Below, piece after piece: positions 35,851-44,520 of a DNA stretch of 64,000 bases (the stretch's first letter is position 1; each line of letters starts with the position of its first letter). The DNA is from Flaviflagellibacter rhizophilus. Its GTDB lineage: Bacteria > Pseudomonadota > Alphaproteobacteria > Rhizobiales > Methylopilaceae. A model generated the notes under the pieces. The model was not told the DNA's origin and did no database searches. It saw nothing but the letters and a program-made list of their open reading frames with translations. The stretch is from positions 310,001 to 374,000 of the forward strand of contig NZ_JAXAFJ010000002.1 in NCBI RefSeq assembly GCF_033898525.1, read 5' to 3'. A program made the position numbers and the translations under genes.

Positions 35851-36378
35851 TTATCGTCCCTCAAGCAGCTGCAGAAGGAAGCCCCGGCCCTCTGGCCAGC
35901 TCCCAAGGCCGCTGTCGCTGTTGATGTGACCTAGACTGCCCACATCACGAAAGGCCGATCCCCAGAAGCCGGCAAATTCCTGGGCGCGCGGAAGGTCTAT
36001 ATAGGGATCGTCGCGGCTCGCCACGACCATCGAGCGGAAGGGCAGAGCCTGCCTCGGCATGGGCGCGAACCGCCGCACCGGGTCCGGCATGTCCGGGCGG
36101 TCGGCATCGGCGGGCGCCACGAGCAAGGCAGCTTTCACCGTCCACTGGGGCTTGGCACAGCGCGCCACCAGCACGCAGCCAAGGCTGTGCGCCACGAGCA
36201 CCGCACCGGGCCTTGCTGCCACGACGGCCCGCTCGATCACGGGCTCCCAAAGCTGTGGCTCCGGATCATCCCATGCACCGAGCTCTACCCTGGCCGCACC
36301 CGCAATCTCGCCTTCCCAAAGGCTTTGCCAGTGATCGGGGCCGGATCCGCCCAATCCGGGAACAATCAGCACGCTCAT
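35851..36378 (-). CDS. RBBP9/YdeN-type serine hydrolase
   Basis: The 175-residue alpha/beta-hydrolase is of the RBBP9/YdeN family. It starts MSVLIVPGLGGSGPDHWQSL, the oxyanion loop. The nucleophile is Ser in VLVAHSLGC, the acid Asp in VASRDDPYI, and the base His in LGHINSDSGLG. These small hydrolases have poorly known substrates. Its start overlaps the lpxB stop as ATGA, so it is the last gene of the lipid A operon here. A role in envelope ester turnover is possible but not shown. Confidence 0.88.
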   Translation of the reverse strand: MSVLIVPGLGGSGPDHWQSLWEGEIAGAARVELGAWDDPEPQLWEPVIERAVVAARPGAVLVAHSLGCVLVARCAKPQWTVKAALLVAPADADRPDMPDPVRRFAPMPRQALPFRSMVVASRDDPYIDLPRAQEFAGFWGSAFRDVGSLGHINSDSGLGSWPEGRGFLLQLLEGR

Positions 36379-37529
36379 GCCGGCTTCTCCGCAACAGCCT
36401 TGACGATCCGCGCCGCGAGAACGCTCGGCGGCTCTTCCACGCGCATCCTCTCGTCGAGACGTGCGAGGCCTCGCATCTGGGCCTGCCGCTCCGGCGAATC
36501 CGTGAGGAGAGAGCCCAGCGCTCTGGCTATTGCCGCCGGTTCGGCATCATCCGCGACGAATTCCGGGATGACCCGGTCATCGAGGATGAGATTTGGAAGC
36601 AGGATGTGGCGAGCCTCGATCTTCACGAAGCGACGGAGCACATCGGTCAGGCGGTCCGTGCGGTAGACACCGATCATCGGGACGCCGGACACGGCGAGCT
36701 CCAGCGTAACTGTGCCCGAAGCCGCGAGCGCCGCGTTGGAGGTGCGGAAGGCCTCGAGCTTGGCCGGCTCACCCGTGACAATGCGCGGGCGCTGCGGCCA
36801 ATCCGACGAAAGCCGCGCAACCTCCGCTTCAAGACGCGGCATGGTGGGGATCACCAGATCCCGTGGCGCCTCCGGCAGCCGTGCGAGCACCTCTCCGAAC
36901 AACGGCATGTGCCGCTCAAGCACCGAGGCGCGGCTGCCGGGGAGCAGCAGCAGCCGTGCTCCATCCGTGATCGGCGGGCGCTCTCCGGCATGCGGCCGAA
37001 ACTCCGCCAGCCGTTCCACCAGTGGATGGCCCACATAGGTGCAGGCCGGGCCGCCAAGCCGGCGGTGCGCCTCGGGCTCGAACGGCAGCAGCGCCAGCAC
37101 ATGGTCGACATATTCGCGCATCGTCCGGGCGCGCCCGGAGCGCCATGCCCACACGGTCGGGGAAACGTAATCGACCACGGGCAGTGCCGGCAGCCGCGCC
37201 CGCGCCCGACGCGCTACGCGATGCGTGAAGTCAGGGCTGTCGATGATGACGAGCACGTCCGGCGGCCTGTCGGTCACCGCACGCGCTGTCTCCCGGATTC
37301 GGCGCAGCAGAAGCGGCAACCGGCGGATGACGGGAGCAAAACCCATCACCGCGATGTCCTCCATCGGGAACAGGCTCTCCATGCCCTCGTCGATCATGCG
37401 CGGCCCGCCCACGCCACGGAAGGTGACCTGCCCCTCCGTAAGGTCCTTCAAGGCGGCCATCAGCTTGAAGCCGAGCTGGTCGCCGGAATGCTCGCCGGTG
37501 ACGAGGAAGACGTCGAGCGGCCGGGTCAT
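36375..37529 (-). CDS. lpxB: Lipid-A-disaccharide synthase
   Basis: LpxB (family GT19) joins lipid X to UDP-2,3-diacylglucosamine to give the tetraacyl disaccharide core of lipid A at the inner membrane surface. The 384-residue protein shows VFLVTGEHSGDQLGFKLMAA at the N-terminus, then FRGVGGPRMIDEGMESLFPM, VIIDSPDFTHRVARRAR, YVSPTVWAWRSGRARTM and LLPGSRASVLERHMP. ALAASGTVTLELAVSGVPMI is the donor-site loop. It overlaps lpxI by 4 bp and the hydrolase gene by 4 bp. Confidence 0.96.
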   Translation of the reverse strand: MTRPLDVFLVTGEHSGDQLGFKLMAALKDLTEGQVTFRGVGGPRMIDEGMESLFPMEDIAVMGFAPVIRRLPLLLRRIRETARAVTDRPPDVLVIIDSPDFTHRVARRARARLPALPVVDYVSPTVWAWRSGRARTMREYVDHVLALLPFEPEAHRRLGGPACTYVGHPLVERLAEFRPHAGERPPITDGARLLLLPGSRASVLERHMPLFGEVLARLPEAPRDLVIPTMPRLEAEVARLSSDWPQRPRIVTGEPAKLEAFRTSNAALAASGTVTLELAVSGVPMIGVYRTDRLTDVLRRFVKIEARHILLPNLILDDRVIPEFVADDAEPAAIARALGSLLTDSPERQAQMRGLARLDERMRVEEPPSVLAARIVKAVAEKPA

Positions 37530-38389
37530 GCCCTCTCCCGCTCATAGCCCTGGATGAATAGGCCGGCCGCATCAGCGGACGCGATCATCCTCTCGGCATC
37601 CACGGCCATGACGTCGCCGGCAGCATAGGCGATGCCTGCAAGGCCTGCCGCGCGCGCGCTTTCAACGGTTTTCGGCCCTATGGCGGGCGTGTCCATGCGC
37701 AGGTCCTGCCCCGCTTTTGCAGCTTTGACGAAGACGCCTGCGCGAGCCGGCAGGCGAAGACGACCGCTGGCGCGCAGTTCAGCCACCCGCACCAGCATGG
37801 CGTCGGTGCCTTCCGCCGCTTCGACCGCAACCACGCGACCGTTGGCGATGACCGCGCCCTGCCCGACATCGAACGGACTCATGGCTGCCAGCACCCGAAA
37901 GCCCAGCACCGCGTCGGCCGTGTCCGTGTCCAGTGCGGTGCGCTGTCCAAGCGGCCCTGCGGGCAGCATCAAACCGGGGGCGACCTCATGCACGCCACGC
38001 ACCTGCAGGCCATGTTCCGCGACGGCGCCGACCACGGCGCGCAGAAGGTGATCATCGCCGCCGCGCAGGGCGCGCAGCAATCGGGGCACCAGCATCAGAA
38101 GGCGGCGGTCGGGACGCAGTTCGAGCCAGCCGGCCGGACGGCTCAGCGCCCCGACGAACACGATGTCCCTCGCACCTGCGCCGCGCGCAAGTTCCACCAG
38201 CCGGCCGAACTGCCCGAGCCTCGCCCACGCATGGGGATGATGTTCGATGGCCGGATCGCTGCTGCCCAGGATACCGATAAGGAACACGGGCCGCCCCGTG
38301 CGGCGCACCTCCTCGGCAACGGCCAGCGGAAAGGCGCCGGCGCCGCACAGGATGGCAAGCGGCGCCTCCGGCGAGCCGCCCGCCGGCAT
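37526..38389 (-). CDS. lpxI: UDP-2,3-diacylglucosamine pyrophosphatase, LpxI type
   Basis: LpxI hydrolyses UDP-2,3-diacylglucosamine to lipid X. It replaces LpxH in most Alphaproteobacteria and is unrelated to it. The 287-residue protein has the two-domain DUF1009 layout: LAILCGAGAFPLAVAEEVRR at the N-terminus, FVGALSRPAGWLELRPDRRL in the middle, HEVAPGLMLPAGPLG, and in the C-domain GQGAVIANGRVVAVEAAEGTD, with FVKAAKAGQDLRMDTPAIG. It sits between lpxA (2 bp) and lpxB (4-bp overlap), its usual place. Confidence 0.95.
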   Translation of the reverse strand: MPAGGSPEAPLAILCGAGAFPLAVAEEVRRTGRPVFLIGILGSSDPAIEHHPHAWARLGQFGRLVELARGAGARDIVFVGALSRPAGWLELRPDRRLLMLVPRLLRALRGGDDHLLRAVVGAVAEHGLQVRGVHEVAPGLMLPAGPLGQRTALDTDTADAVLGFRVLAAMSPFDVGQGAVIANGRVVAVEAAEGTDAMLVRVAELRASGRLRLPARAGVFVKAAKAGQDLRMDTPAIGPKTVESARAAGLAGIAYAAGDVMAVDAERMIASADAAGLFIQGYERERA

Positions 38390-38391
38390 GC

Positions 38392-39195
38392 TCAGGCCGC
38401 GGTCCGCGGCGCACTCTCCGGTGTGCAGAGAGCCCGGTCGCCGCCGGCGCGGACGAAGGCTACGACGTCCTGCACAAGCGCGGACTCCGGGAAGCTGGAG
38501 GCCATGTTGTCGACCCGTTCCTGCAATGTGCCCGTCTCGGCGAACAGCAGGCGATAGCCCTCGCGCAGCGCATTGATCTCCTCGCGCGGAAAATTGCGCC
38601 GCCGCAGGCCCACCAGATTGAGCCCGGCCAGGCGCGCGCGATCACCCACCGCCATGCCGAACGGGATCAGGTCCTTCTCGACGCCGCTGAGGCCACCGAC
38701 GAAGGCGTGCGACCCGATGCGGGCGAACTGGATCACGGCCGATCCCCCACCCATGATGACATTGTCGCCCACGGTCACGTGTCCGGCTAGAAGAGCGCCG
38801 TTCGACAGGATGACATTGTTGCCGACCCGGCAGTCATGGCCGACATGGGAGTTCGCGAGGAAGGCGCAGTTGTCGCCCACCACCGTGTGGCTGCCGCCAC
38901 CTTCGGTGCCCGCGTTCATCGTCACGCCCTCGCGGATCAGGCAGTTCGCGCCAACCGTCAGCGTGGCGTGCTCGCCCCGGAACTTCAGGTCCTGCGCCTC
39001 GTGGCCGATGGAGGCGAACGGGAAAATGCGCGTGCCCGCTCCAATGCGGGTGTGGCCGGCCACGGCAACATGGGATTTCAGCACGCAGCCATCGCCAAGC
39101 ACGACATCCGCGCCCACCGTGCAAAACGGACCGATGCTGACATCGCTGCCGATCACGGCACCATCTTCGACGACCGCGCTGGGGTGGATCGCCAT
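38392..39195 (-). CDS. lpxA: Acyl-ACP--UDP-N-acetylglucosamine O-acyltransferase
   Basis: LpxA puts the first 3-hydroxyacyl chain on UDP-GlcNAc, starting lipid A synthesis. The 267-residue protein is a left-handed beta helix of hexapeptide repeats, seen as VVEDGAVIGSDVSIGPFCTV and DNVIMGGGSAVIQFARIG. The catalytic His is in ANSHVGHDCRVGNN (the conserved NSHVGHD block). FVGGLSGVEKDLIPFGMAVG and GLNLVGLRRRNF mark the end of the helix and the C-terminal helical domain. It follows fabZ after 1 bp. Confidence 0.97.
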   Translation of the reverse strand: MAIHPSAVVEDGAVIGSDVSIGPFCTVGADVVLGDGCVLKSHVAVAGHTRIGAGTRIFPFASIGHEAQDLKFRGEHATLTVGANCLIREGVTMNAGTEGGGSHTVVGDNCAFLANSHVGHDCRVGNNVILSNGALLAGHVTVGDNVIMGGGSAVIQFARIGSHAFVGGLSGVEKDLIPFGMAVGDRARLAGLNLVGLRRRNFPREEINALREGYRLLFAETGTLQERVDNMASSFPESALVQDVVAFVRAGGDRALCTPESAPRTAA

Positions 39196-39196
39196 T

Positions 39197-39667
39197 CTAC
39201 TGGTCGCTGATCATGGCCGACAGTTCGGCCTCTGCCACGACGACGCCATCCACCTTGGCCTCGCCCCGGAACCACCACATCTTCGAGCGGCTCTTCAGCT
39301 TGGTCATGTGGTATTCGAGCCGGTCGCCCGGTACCACGGGCTTGCGGAACTTGGCCTTGTCGATCGTCATGAAATAGACGAGCTGCGGACGCGTGCTGCC
39401 GCCGGCGGCCACGCACATCGCACCGGCCGTCTGCGCCATGCCCTCGATGATGAGCACACCCGGCATGATCGGCGAGCCCGGAAAATGGCCGGTGAACTGG
39501 GGCTCGTTCATCGTGACATTCTTGATGCCGATGCCGCGCTCATCACCCTTGATCCCGATGATGCGGTCCACCAGCAGGAATGGGTAGCGGTGCGGCAGCA
39601 GTTCAAGCAGCCGGCGGATATCCACCGATCCCAGCGTCTCGGTTGCGGCCTCTACGGCGTCCGTCAC
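39197..39667 (-). CDS. fabZ: 3-hydroxyacyl-ACP dehydratase
   Basis: FabZ dehydrates 3-hydroxyacyl-ACP in fatty acid elongation and competes with LpxA and LpxD for the same substrate, which explains the clustering. I put the start at the GTG at 39667, which overlaps the lpxD stop as GTGA and gives about 156 residues. LLELLPHRYPFLLVDRI, FTGHFPGSPIMPGVLIIEG (with the catalytic His and the Glu that follows) and KFRKPVVPGDRLEYHM are the family blocks. Longer open frames upstream lie entirely within lpxD. Confidence 0.95.
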   Translation of the reverse strand: MTDAVEAATETLGSVDIRRLLELLPHRYPFLLVDRIIGIKGDERGIGIKNVTMNEPQFTGHFPGSPIMPGVLIIEGMAQTAGAMCVAAGGSTRPQLVYFMTIDKAKFRKPVVPGDRLEYHMTKLKSRSKMWWFRGEAKVDGVVVAEAELSAMISDQ

Positions 39668-40737
39668 TGTTCTTCTCCCGAATTCCCGCTCCTGGGCCCC
39701 CGCGCGCGGGCGTCCCGCACCATCTTCCGGACAAAGGCCACTTCGCGCATATGGTCCCGCACCGGCTGCGCCGGCGATCCGGCCAGCCGCTGCCCGGCCG
39801 GCACATTGTTCATGACACCGGACTGAGCACCTATCTGCGTTCCGGCGCCGATTTCGATGTGGCCGACAAGGCCCGCCTGCCCGGCCACGACAACGAAATC
39901 GCCGAGCGTGGTGCTGCCCGAAATGCCCGCCTGCGAGACGATAACGCAATGACGACCTATGACCACGTTGTGTGCGATCTGGACCAGGTTGTCGATCTTG
40001 GTGCCCTCGCCCACCACCGTGTCACGCGTCCCGCCACGGTCCAGGCAACTGCCGGCGCCTATCTCCACATCGTCCTGCACGACAACACGGCCGATCTGGG
40101 GAATCTTGAGGTGTCCGCGCGGCCCCATGGCGAAGCCGAAGCCATCCTGCCCTATGCGGACGCCCGAATGCAGGATCACGCGATTGCCGATCAATGCGTG
40201 AACCACCGTCGCGTTGGCGCCCACCGCACAGTCGCGTCCGATGCGTACATCCGCGCCGATCACCGAATTGGCTCCAATGATGGTGCCGCTGCCGATCTCC
40301 GCGCCGTCACCGATCACGGCGCCGAAGTCGACGATCACACCTGCTTCGAGGCGTGCGCGGGGATGCACCGTCGCGCCCGGCGCGACGCCCACGCCCTCGA
40401 AGATCGGCTCCGGCCGCATCGCCGCCGGGAAGAGACGAGCCGCCGCCACGGCGAACGCCCGGTAGGGCTCGCGAGAGACAAGAAGGGTCAGGCCATCGGG
40501 CGCTTCGCCGGCCAGATCGGGCGAAACAAAGCACGCGCCCGCACGCGTGGTGCGGAAGTCGCCGGCATAGGCCTTGTTGTCGAGGAAGGAGAGATCGGAT
40601 CGGCCGGCGCGCTCCAGCGGACCTATGCCGTTGAGCTCCCGGCTGCCGTCGCCGTGCAGCTCGGATCCCGTCAGCTCGGCGAGATCGGAGGCACGTACCG
40701 GCTGGGGTTCAGCGAAGAAGCGGGGATCACCCATCAT
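39664..40737 (-). CDS. lpxD: UDP-3-O-(3-hydroxyacyl)glucosamine N-acyltransferase
   Basis: LpxD adds the N-linked hydroxyacyl chain to UDP-3-O-acylglucosamine. From the first of two tandem ATGs (40737) it has 357 residues: an N-terminal uridine-binding domain (SDLSFLDNKAYAGDF, RTTRAGACFVSPDLA), then a left-handed beta helix of hexapeptide repeats, with the catalytic His in VQIAHNVVIGRHCVI. VPAGQRLAGSPAQP ends the helix, and a C-terminal helix rich in Arg follows. No skp/ompH gene lies between bamA and lpxD, unlike in Enterobacteria. Confidence 0.96.
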   Translation of the reverse strand: MMGDPRFFAEPQPVRASDLAELTGSELHGDGSRELNGIGPLERAGRSDLSFLDNKAYAGDFRTTRAGACFVSPDLAGEAPDGLTLLVSREPYRAFAVAAARLFPAAMRPEPIFEGVGVAPGATVHPRARLEAGVIVDFGAVIGDGAEIGSGTIIGANSVIGADVRIGRDCAVGANATVVHALIGNRVILHSGVRIGQDGFGFAMGPRGHLKIPQIGRVVVQDDVEIGAGSCLDRGGTRDTVVGEGTKIDNLVQIAHNVVIGRHCVIVSQAGISGSTTLGDFVVVAGQAGLVGHIEIGAGTQIGAQSGVMNNVPAGQRLAGSPAQPVRDHMREVAFVRKMVRDARARGPRSGNSGEEQ

Positions 40738-40789
40738 GTCACCCGCAAAAGGATCCGCGCGGCACCCGGCCGCGCGGACATCATTGTCC

Positions 40790-43204
40790 TCAGAAGCGAC
40801 CGCCGCCGGAGAAGCGGAACGCCTGCTCCTCGTCCGCATCGTCCTTGGTCAGCGCCCAGGCATAGTCGAAGCGCAGCGGGCCGAGCGGAGACTGCCAGAG
40901 CAGCGACACGCCGACGGAAGAGCGGATGTCGCCATCGTCGCCTACGACATCGAGGTCGCGTCCGTCACCGAACCCGCAGGCCGTGTCGCAACCCTTGTAG
41001 TCGAGCAGCGTACCGGCGTCCGCGAACACCGCACCACGAAGGCCGAAGTCCTTCGGAATGCCCCAGAGCGGGAACAGCACTTCGGCCGTGGCACCTGCGT
41101 AGACCGTGCCGCCGAGTGCGTCGCCGGTCTCTTCGTCGCGCGCGCCGATGCCCGAGGTCTTGAAGCCGCGCACCAGATCCGGACCCTTGAAGAAGTGATC
41201 CAGGATGTTCAGGTCTTCATCGCCCCAGCCATAAATGTGACCGGCCTGGCCGCGGATCATGCCGACCATCTCGCCCGGCAGCTCGTGATAGTAGCGAGCG
41301 TCGAGTGTGGTGCGGATGAACTCGGAGTCGCCACCCAGACCGGCGAAGTCCTGACGAAACTCGGCACGGATGCCGTCCTTCGGGTTCAGGTTGCTGTCGA
41401 GCGAGTTCCAGACCAGCGAATAGCCGGCAAGCGAAGTCAGGGTCCTGCCCTCGGCCTGCTGGAGAGCAACCGACACTTCGCGGGGATCGAGCGTCCCGTC
41501 TATGCCACACGCGATCTCCTCGCCATCAGCGTTGCGATAGCAGCCATCCTTCAACTCGGGATCGATGTCGATCTCGCGCTGATAGATCTGGTAGTTCACG
41601 CCGGCGGTGAAGTTGTCCGTGATCGGCAGGCCCAGACGCAGGCCACCGCCGACGGTCTTCAGCTCGTAGGAGGCGTAGCTCGTCTTGTCGCGGTTCTTGA
41701 TGTAGGCGTCGAAGCCTGCGGAGATGCGGCGGCCCAGGAAGTACGGGTCGGTGAAGCTGAAGTCGTAGCCATTGCTGTTTTCGCCCAGCGACGCGCCGAC
41801 CTTCACGTAATAGCCGCGTCCGAGGAAGTTCTTCTCGGCAACGGAAACCTCGGCGATGAAGCCGTCCGCCGTCGAGTAACCACCCGACACCGAGAACTCG
41901 CCCGTGGACTGATCTTCGACGTTCACGTTGACGATCACGCGGTCAGGCGAAGAGCCCGGCTCCGATGTGATCTTCACGGCCTTGAAGAAGCCGAGGCGGT
42001 TCAGGCGGCGCTCGGCCCGATTGATGAGCGCCTGATTGTAGGCATCACCTTCCGACAGGTCGAATTCGCGGCGCACCACATAGTCACGCGTGCGGGCGTT
42101 GCCGCGCACATTGATGCGCTCGACATAGACGCGGGAGCCTTCCTCGACCGAATAGGTCACGGCCACCGTGTGGTTCTGGTAGTCACGCGAACCGCGCGGA
42201 CGAACCTGGGCGAAGGCGTAGCCGTTCGTCGCCAGTTCGATCGACATAGCCTCGACGGTCTTCTCGATCTCGTCGGCGCTGTAGATCTCGCCAGCCGTGC
42301 CCTTGATCTTGGAGCGAAGCACCGCGGGATCGACGTCGGCCACGTTCGATTCCACATCGACGGCGGCGTAGCGATAGACGGGGCCTTCCTCGACGGCGAC
42401 CTGGATGCGGTAGGAGTTCGCGGCCTCGTCGAAGGTGACGTTCTGCGACGCGACACGGAAGTCCGCATAGCCGTTGCGCAGGTAGAAGCGGCGGACCAGC
42501 TCAAGGTCTGCGTTCAGGCGGTCCGGATCGTAGACGTCCGAGCTCTTGAGCCAGCTCATGAAGTTGGACTGGGTCGTCGTCATCTCGTCGCGCAGACGGG
42601 AGTCTGAATAGACGGTGTTACCGGAGAACTCGATCTCCGCGATCTTGCTCTTCTTGCTCTCGTTGACGACGAAGACCAGGTCGACGCGGCCGTTGGGGCG
42701 CGAGATGACCTGCGGCTCGACGGTGGCCTCGGTGCGGCCGGCACGCCGGTAGAGCTCCAGGATGCGCTGGACGTCGCCCTGCACGAGGCTCGTATTGAAC
42801 GGACCGCGCGACTTGGACTGCACTTCCGCTTCGAGCGTGGCGTCCTTGATCTTCCGGTTACCCTCGAAGGCGACACGGTTGATCATCGAGTTTTCGACGA
42901 CGGTGACCACGAGGCCGCCGCCGGCGCGGGAAACCTGCACGTCCTGGAACAGCCCGGTCGCGTAGAGGCCCTTTACGGCCTCGTCGATCTTGACGGTGTC
43001 GAGACGCTCACCCGGCTGGGTGGCGAAATAGGCGCGAACCGCATCCGATTCGATGCGGCTGTTGCCGCGGACAGTGATGTTGGCGCTCTGCGCCTGAGCA
43101 GACGTCGATGACACAAGGACAGCGCCCCCGACAGGAGCGGCAAGGCTTGCCATGACAGCTGCTGCCGGAGTGACCCTTGCAAGGACACGATACACATACT
43201 TCAT
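40790..43204 (-). CDS. bamA: Outer membrane protein assembly factor BamA
   Basis: BamA is the core of the machine that inserts beta-barrel proteins into the outer membrane. The 804-residue protein has a signal peptide (cleavage near SAQAQS, about residue 39), five POTRA domains (starting NITVRGNSRIESDAVRAYF and including VYVERINVRGNARTRDYVVR in POTRA5) and a C-terminal 16-strand barrel. VRGF in GPDLVRGFKTSGIGARD is the conserved loop 6 motif that plugs the barrel. It ends in FRFSGGGRF, with the terminal Phe typical of outer membrane proteins. It lies between rseP (161 bp) and lpxD (52 bp). Confidence 0.97.
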   Translation of the reverse strand: MKYVYRVLARVTPAAAVMASLAAPVGGAVLVSSTSAQAQSANITVRGNSRIESDAVRAYFATQPGERLDTVKIDEAVKGLYATGLFQDVQVSRAGGGLVVTVVENSMINRVAFEGNRKIKDATLEAEVQSKSRGPFNTSLVQGDVQRILELYRRAGRTEATVEPQVISRPNGRVDLVFVVNESKKSKIAEIEFSGNTVYSDSRLRDEMTTTQSNFMSWLKSSDVYDPDRLNADLELVRRFYLRNGYADFRVASQNVTFDEAANSYRIQVAVEEGPVYRYAAVDVESNVADVDPAVLRSKIKGTAGEIYSADEIEKTVEAMSIELATNGYAFAQVRPRGSRDYQNHTVAVTYSVEEGSRVYVERINVRGNARTRDYVVRREFDLSEGDAYNQALINRAERRLNRLGFFKAVKITSEPGSSPDRVIVNVNVEDQSTGEFSVSGGYSTADGFIAEVSVAEKNFLGRGYYVKVGASLGENSNGYDFSFTDPYFLGRRISAGFDAYIKNRDKTSYASYELKTVGGGLRLGLPITDNFTAGVNYQIYQREIDIDPELKDGCYRNADGEEIACGIDGTLDPREVSVALQQAEGRTLTSLAGYSLVWNSLDSNLNPKDGIRAEFRQDFAGLGGDSEFIRTTLDARYYHELPGEMVGMIRGQAGHIYGWGDEDLNILDHFFKGPDLVRGFKTSGIGARDEETGDALGGTVYAGATAEVLFPLWGIPKDFGLRGAVFADAGTLLDYKGCDTACGFGDGRDLDVVGDDGDIRSSVGVSLLWQSPLGPLRFDYAWALTKDDADEEQAFRFSGGGRF

Positions 43205-43365
43205 CGGGTTCCGACCCTCTTTGTCGGCGTGTCCGGACCCCCGTCCGAAACGGCAGATTCTGCTCCACGCCTATCCGGTTCTTAGCCGGTTTCCCGTCAG
43301 CCGCAACCCTGAATCCCTTGGGTTACGACGGTTTTCAGCGCAGCCGTTGCCCTGAGGCCACGGCT

Positions 43366-44496
43366 CTAGGTCGCAAGATGGACGATGTCGTTCCAGGTGG
43401 CGAAGAGCATGAGGCTGAGCACCATGGCGATGCCGATGCGGAACCCCACCTCCTGCGCACGCTCGCTGAGCGGACGTCCCCGTATCGCTTCCACGGCGTA
43501 GAAGAGAAGATGCCCGCCATCGAGCAGCGGAATCGGGAACAGGTTCAGCAGGCCGATGGAGATGGAAATCACCGCGGTGAGCTCGAACAGCACTTCGAAG
43601 CCAAGCTGCGCCGCCTGCCCGGACACCTGGGCGATGCGAATCGGGCCGCTCAGCTGGTCGGCGGATTCGCGTCCGGTGAAGATGCCGCCGATATAGGACA
43701 TCGTCCTGTCGACCACGAACCATGTCTCGCCCACCGCCCCCGCGACGGCTTCGCCGAGGCTGTAGTCGCGGTGGGGAATCTCCGTTTCCGGCTTGCGGCT
43801 GATGCCGAGCACGCCGATGCGCAGGGTCTGCCCGAACGAATCCTGCACCTCCTGGCGCTTCGGGCTGGCCGTCAGGCTGACCTCCTGTTCGCCGCGCCGC
43901 ACGTCGAACCGCATCGCCCGCTCCGGGCTGATGCGCACGATGCGCTGCATGTCGGCGAAGCTGCCGATGGAGCTGCCGTCGATCCGCAGGATCACGTCGT
44001 CAGGCTGGAAACCGGCGGCCTCCGCGGCGCTGCCGGCGACCACCTGGTCCACTCGGGCCTCGCTCGCCGGGCGGCCATAGATCCAGAAGGAGGCGGTGAA
44101 GATGACGATGGCGAGCAGGAAATTGGCGACAGGGCCGGCCGCGACCACGGCGGCACGCTTGCCCACGCTCTGGCCGTAGAAGCTTACGCTGCGTTCCTGC
44201 TCAGGCATGGCTGCCAGCCGCTCGCGGTCCGGCGCACTCGCTGCGTTCTCGTCGCCGTAGAACTTCACGTAGCCACCCAACGGTATGGCCGCGAGCCGCC
44301 AGCGCGTGCCCTTCCGGTCGTGAAAGTGGGCGATCTCCGGGCCGAAGCCCATAGAGAAGGTCAGCACCCGGATGCCGCACCACCGCGCCACGAGGAAGTG
44401 GCCCATCTCGTGGATGAAGATGACGATGGCCAGCACCGCGACGTAGGGGACGACGTATGTAACCGCACCGGCGGCGATATCGTAGGCGCTCATCAT
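43366..44496 (-). CDS. rseP: Site-2 intramembrane zinc metalloprotease RseP
   Basis: RseP cuts transmembrane segments in regulated intramembrane proteolysis, for example anti-sigma factors of the envelope stress response and remnant signal peptides. The 376-residue protein has the zinc motif HEMGH at residues 29-33 in the first helix, and NLFPIPLLDGGHLLF near the C-terminus with the third ligand Asp. A single PDZ domain is visible (VVAGSAAEAAGFQPDDVILR), where E. coli RseP has two. GFGPEIAHFHDRKGTRWRL and AAIPLGGYVKFYGDE form the membrane-associated beta loop. The start is one of two adjacent ATGs. Confidence 0.95.
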   Translation of the reverse strand: MMSAYDIAAGAVTYVVPYVAVLAIVIFIHEMGHFLVARWCGIRVLTFSMGFGPEIAHFHDRKGTRWRLAAIPLGGYVKFYGDENAASAPDRERLAAMPEQERSVSFYGQSVGKRAAVVAAGPVANFLLAIVIFTASFWIYGRPASEARVDQVVAGSAAEAAGFQPDDVILRIDGSSIGSFADMQRIVRISPERAMRFDVRRGEQEVSLTASPKRQEVQDSFGQTLRIGVLGISRKPETEIPHRDYSLGEAVAGAVGETWFVVDRTMSYIGGIFTGRESADQLSGPIRIAQVSGQAAQLGFEVLFELTAVISISIGLLNLFPIPLLDGGHLLFYAVEAIRGRPLSERAQEVGFRIGIAMVLSLMLFATWNDIVHLAT

Positions 44497-44520
44497 CCTC
44501 GGCTTTCGTGCAGGCGGGCC

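Noticed and set aside
39668..39949. N-terminal extension of fabZ
   Set aside because: It lies within lpxD and has no family similarity; the coupled GTG at 39667 gives the normal length.
40574..42607. A 677-codon open frame on the plus strand
   Set aside because: It is antisense to lpxD and bamA and has shadow-type composition.
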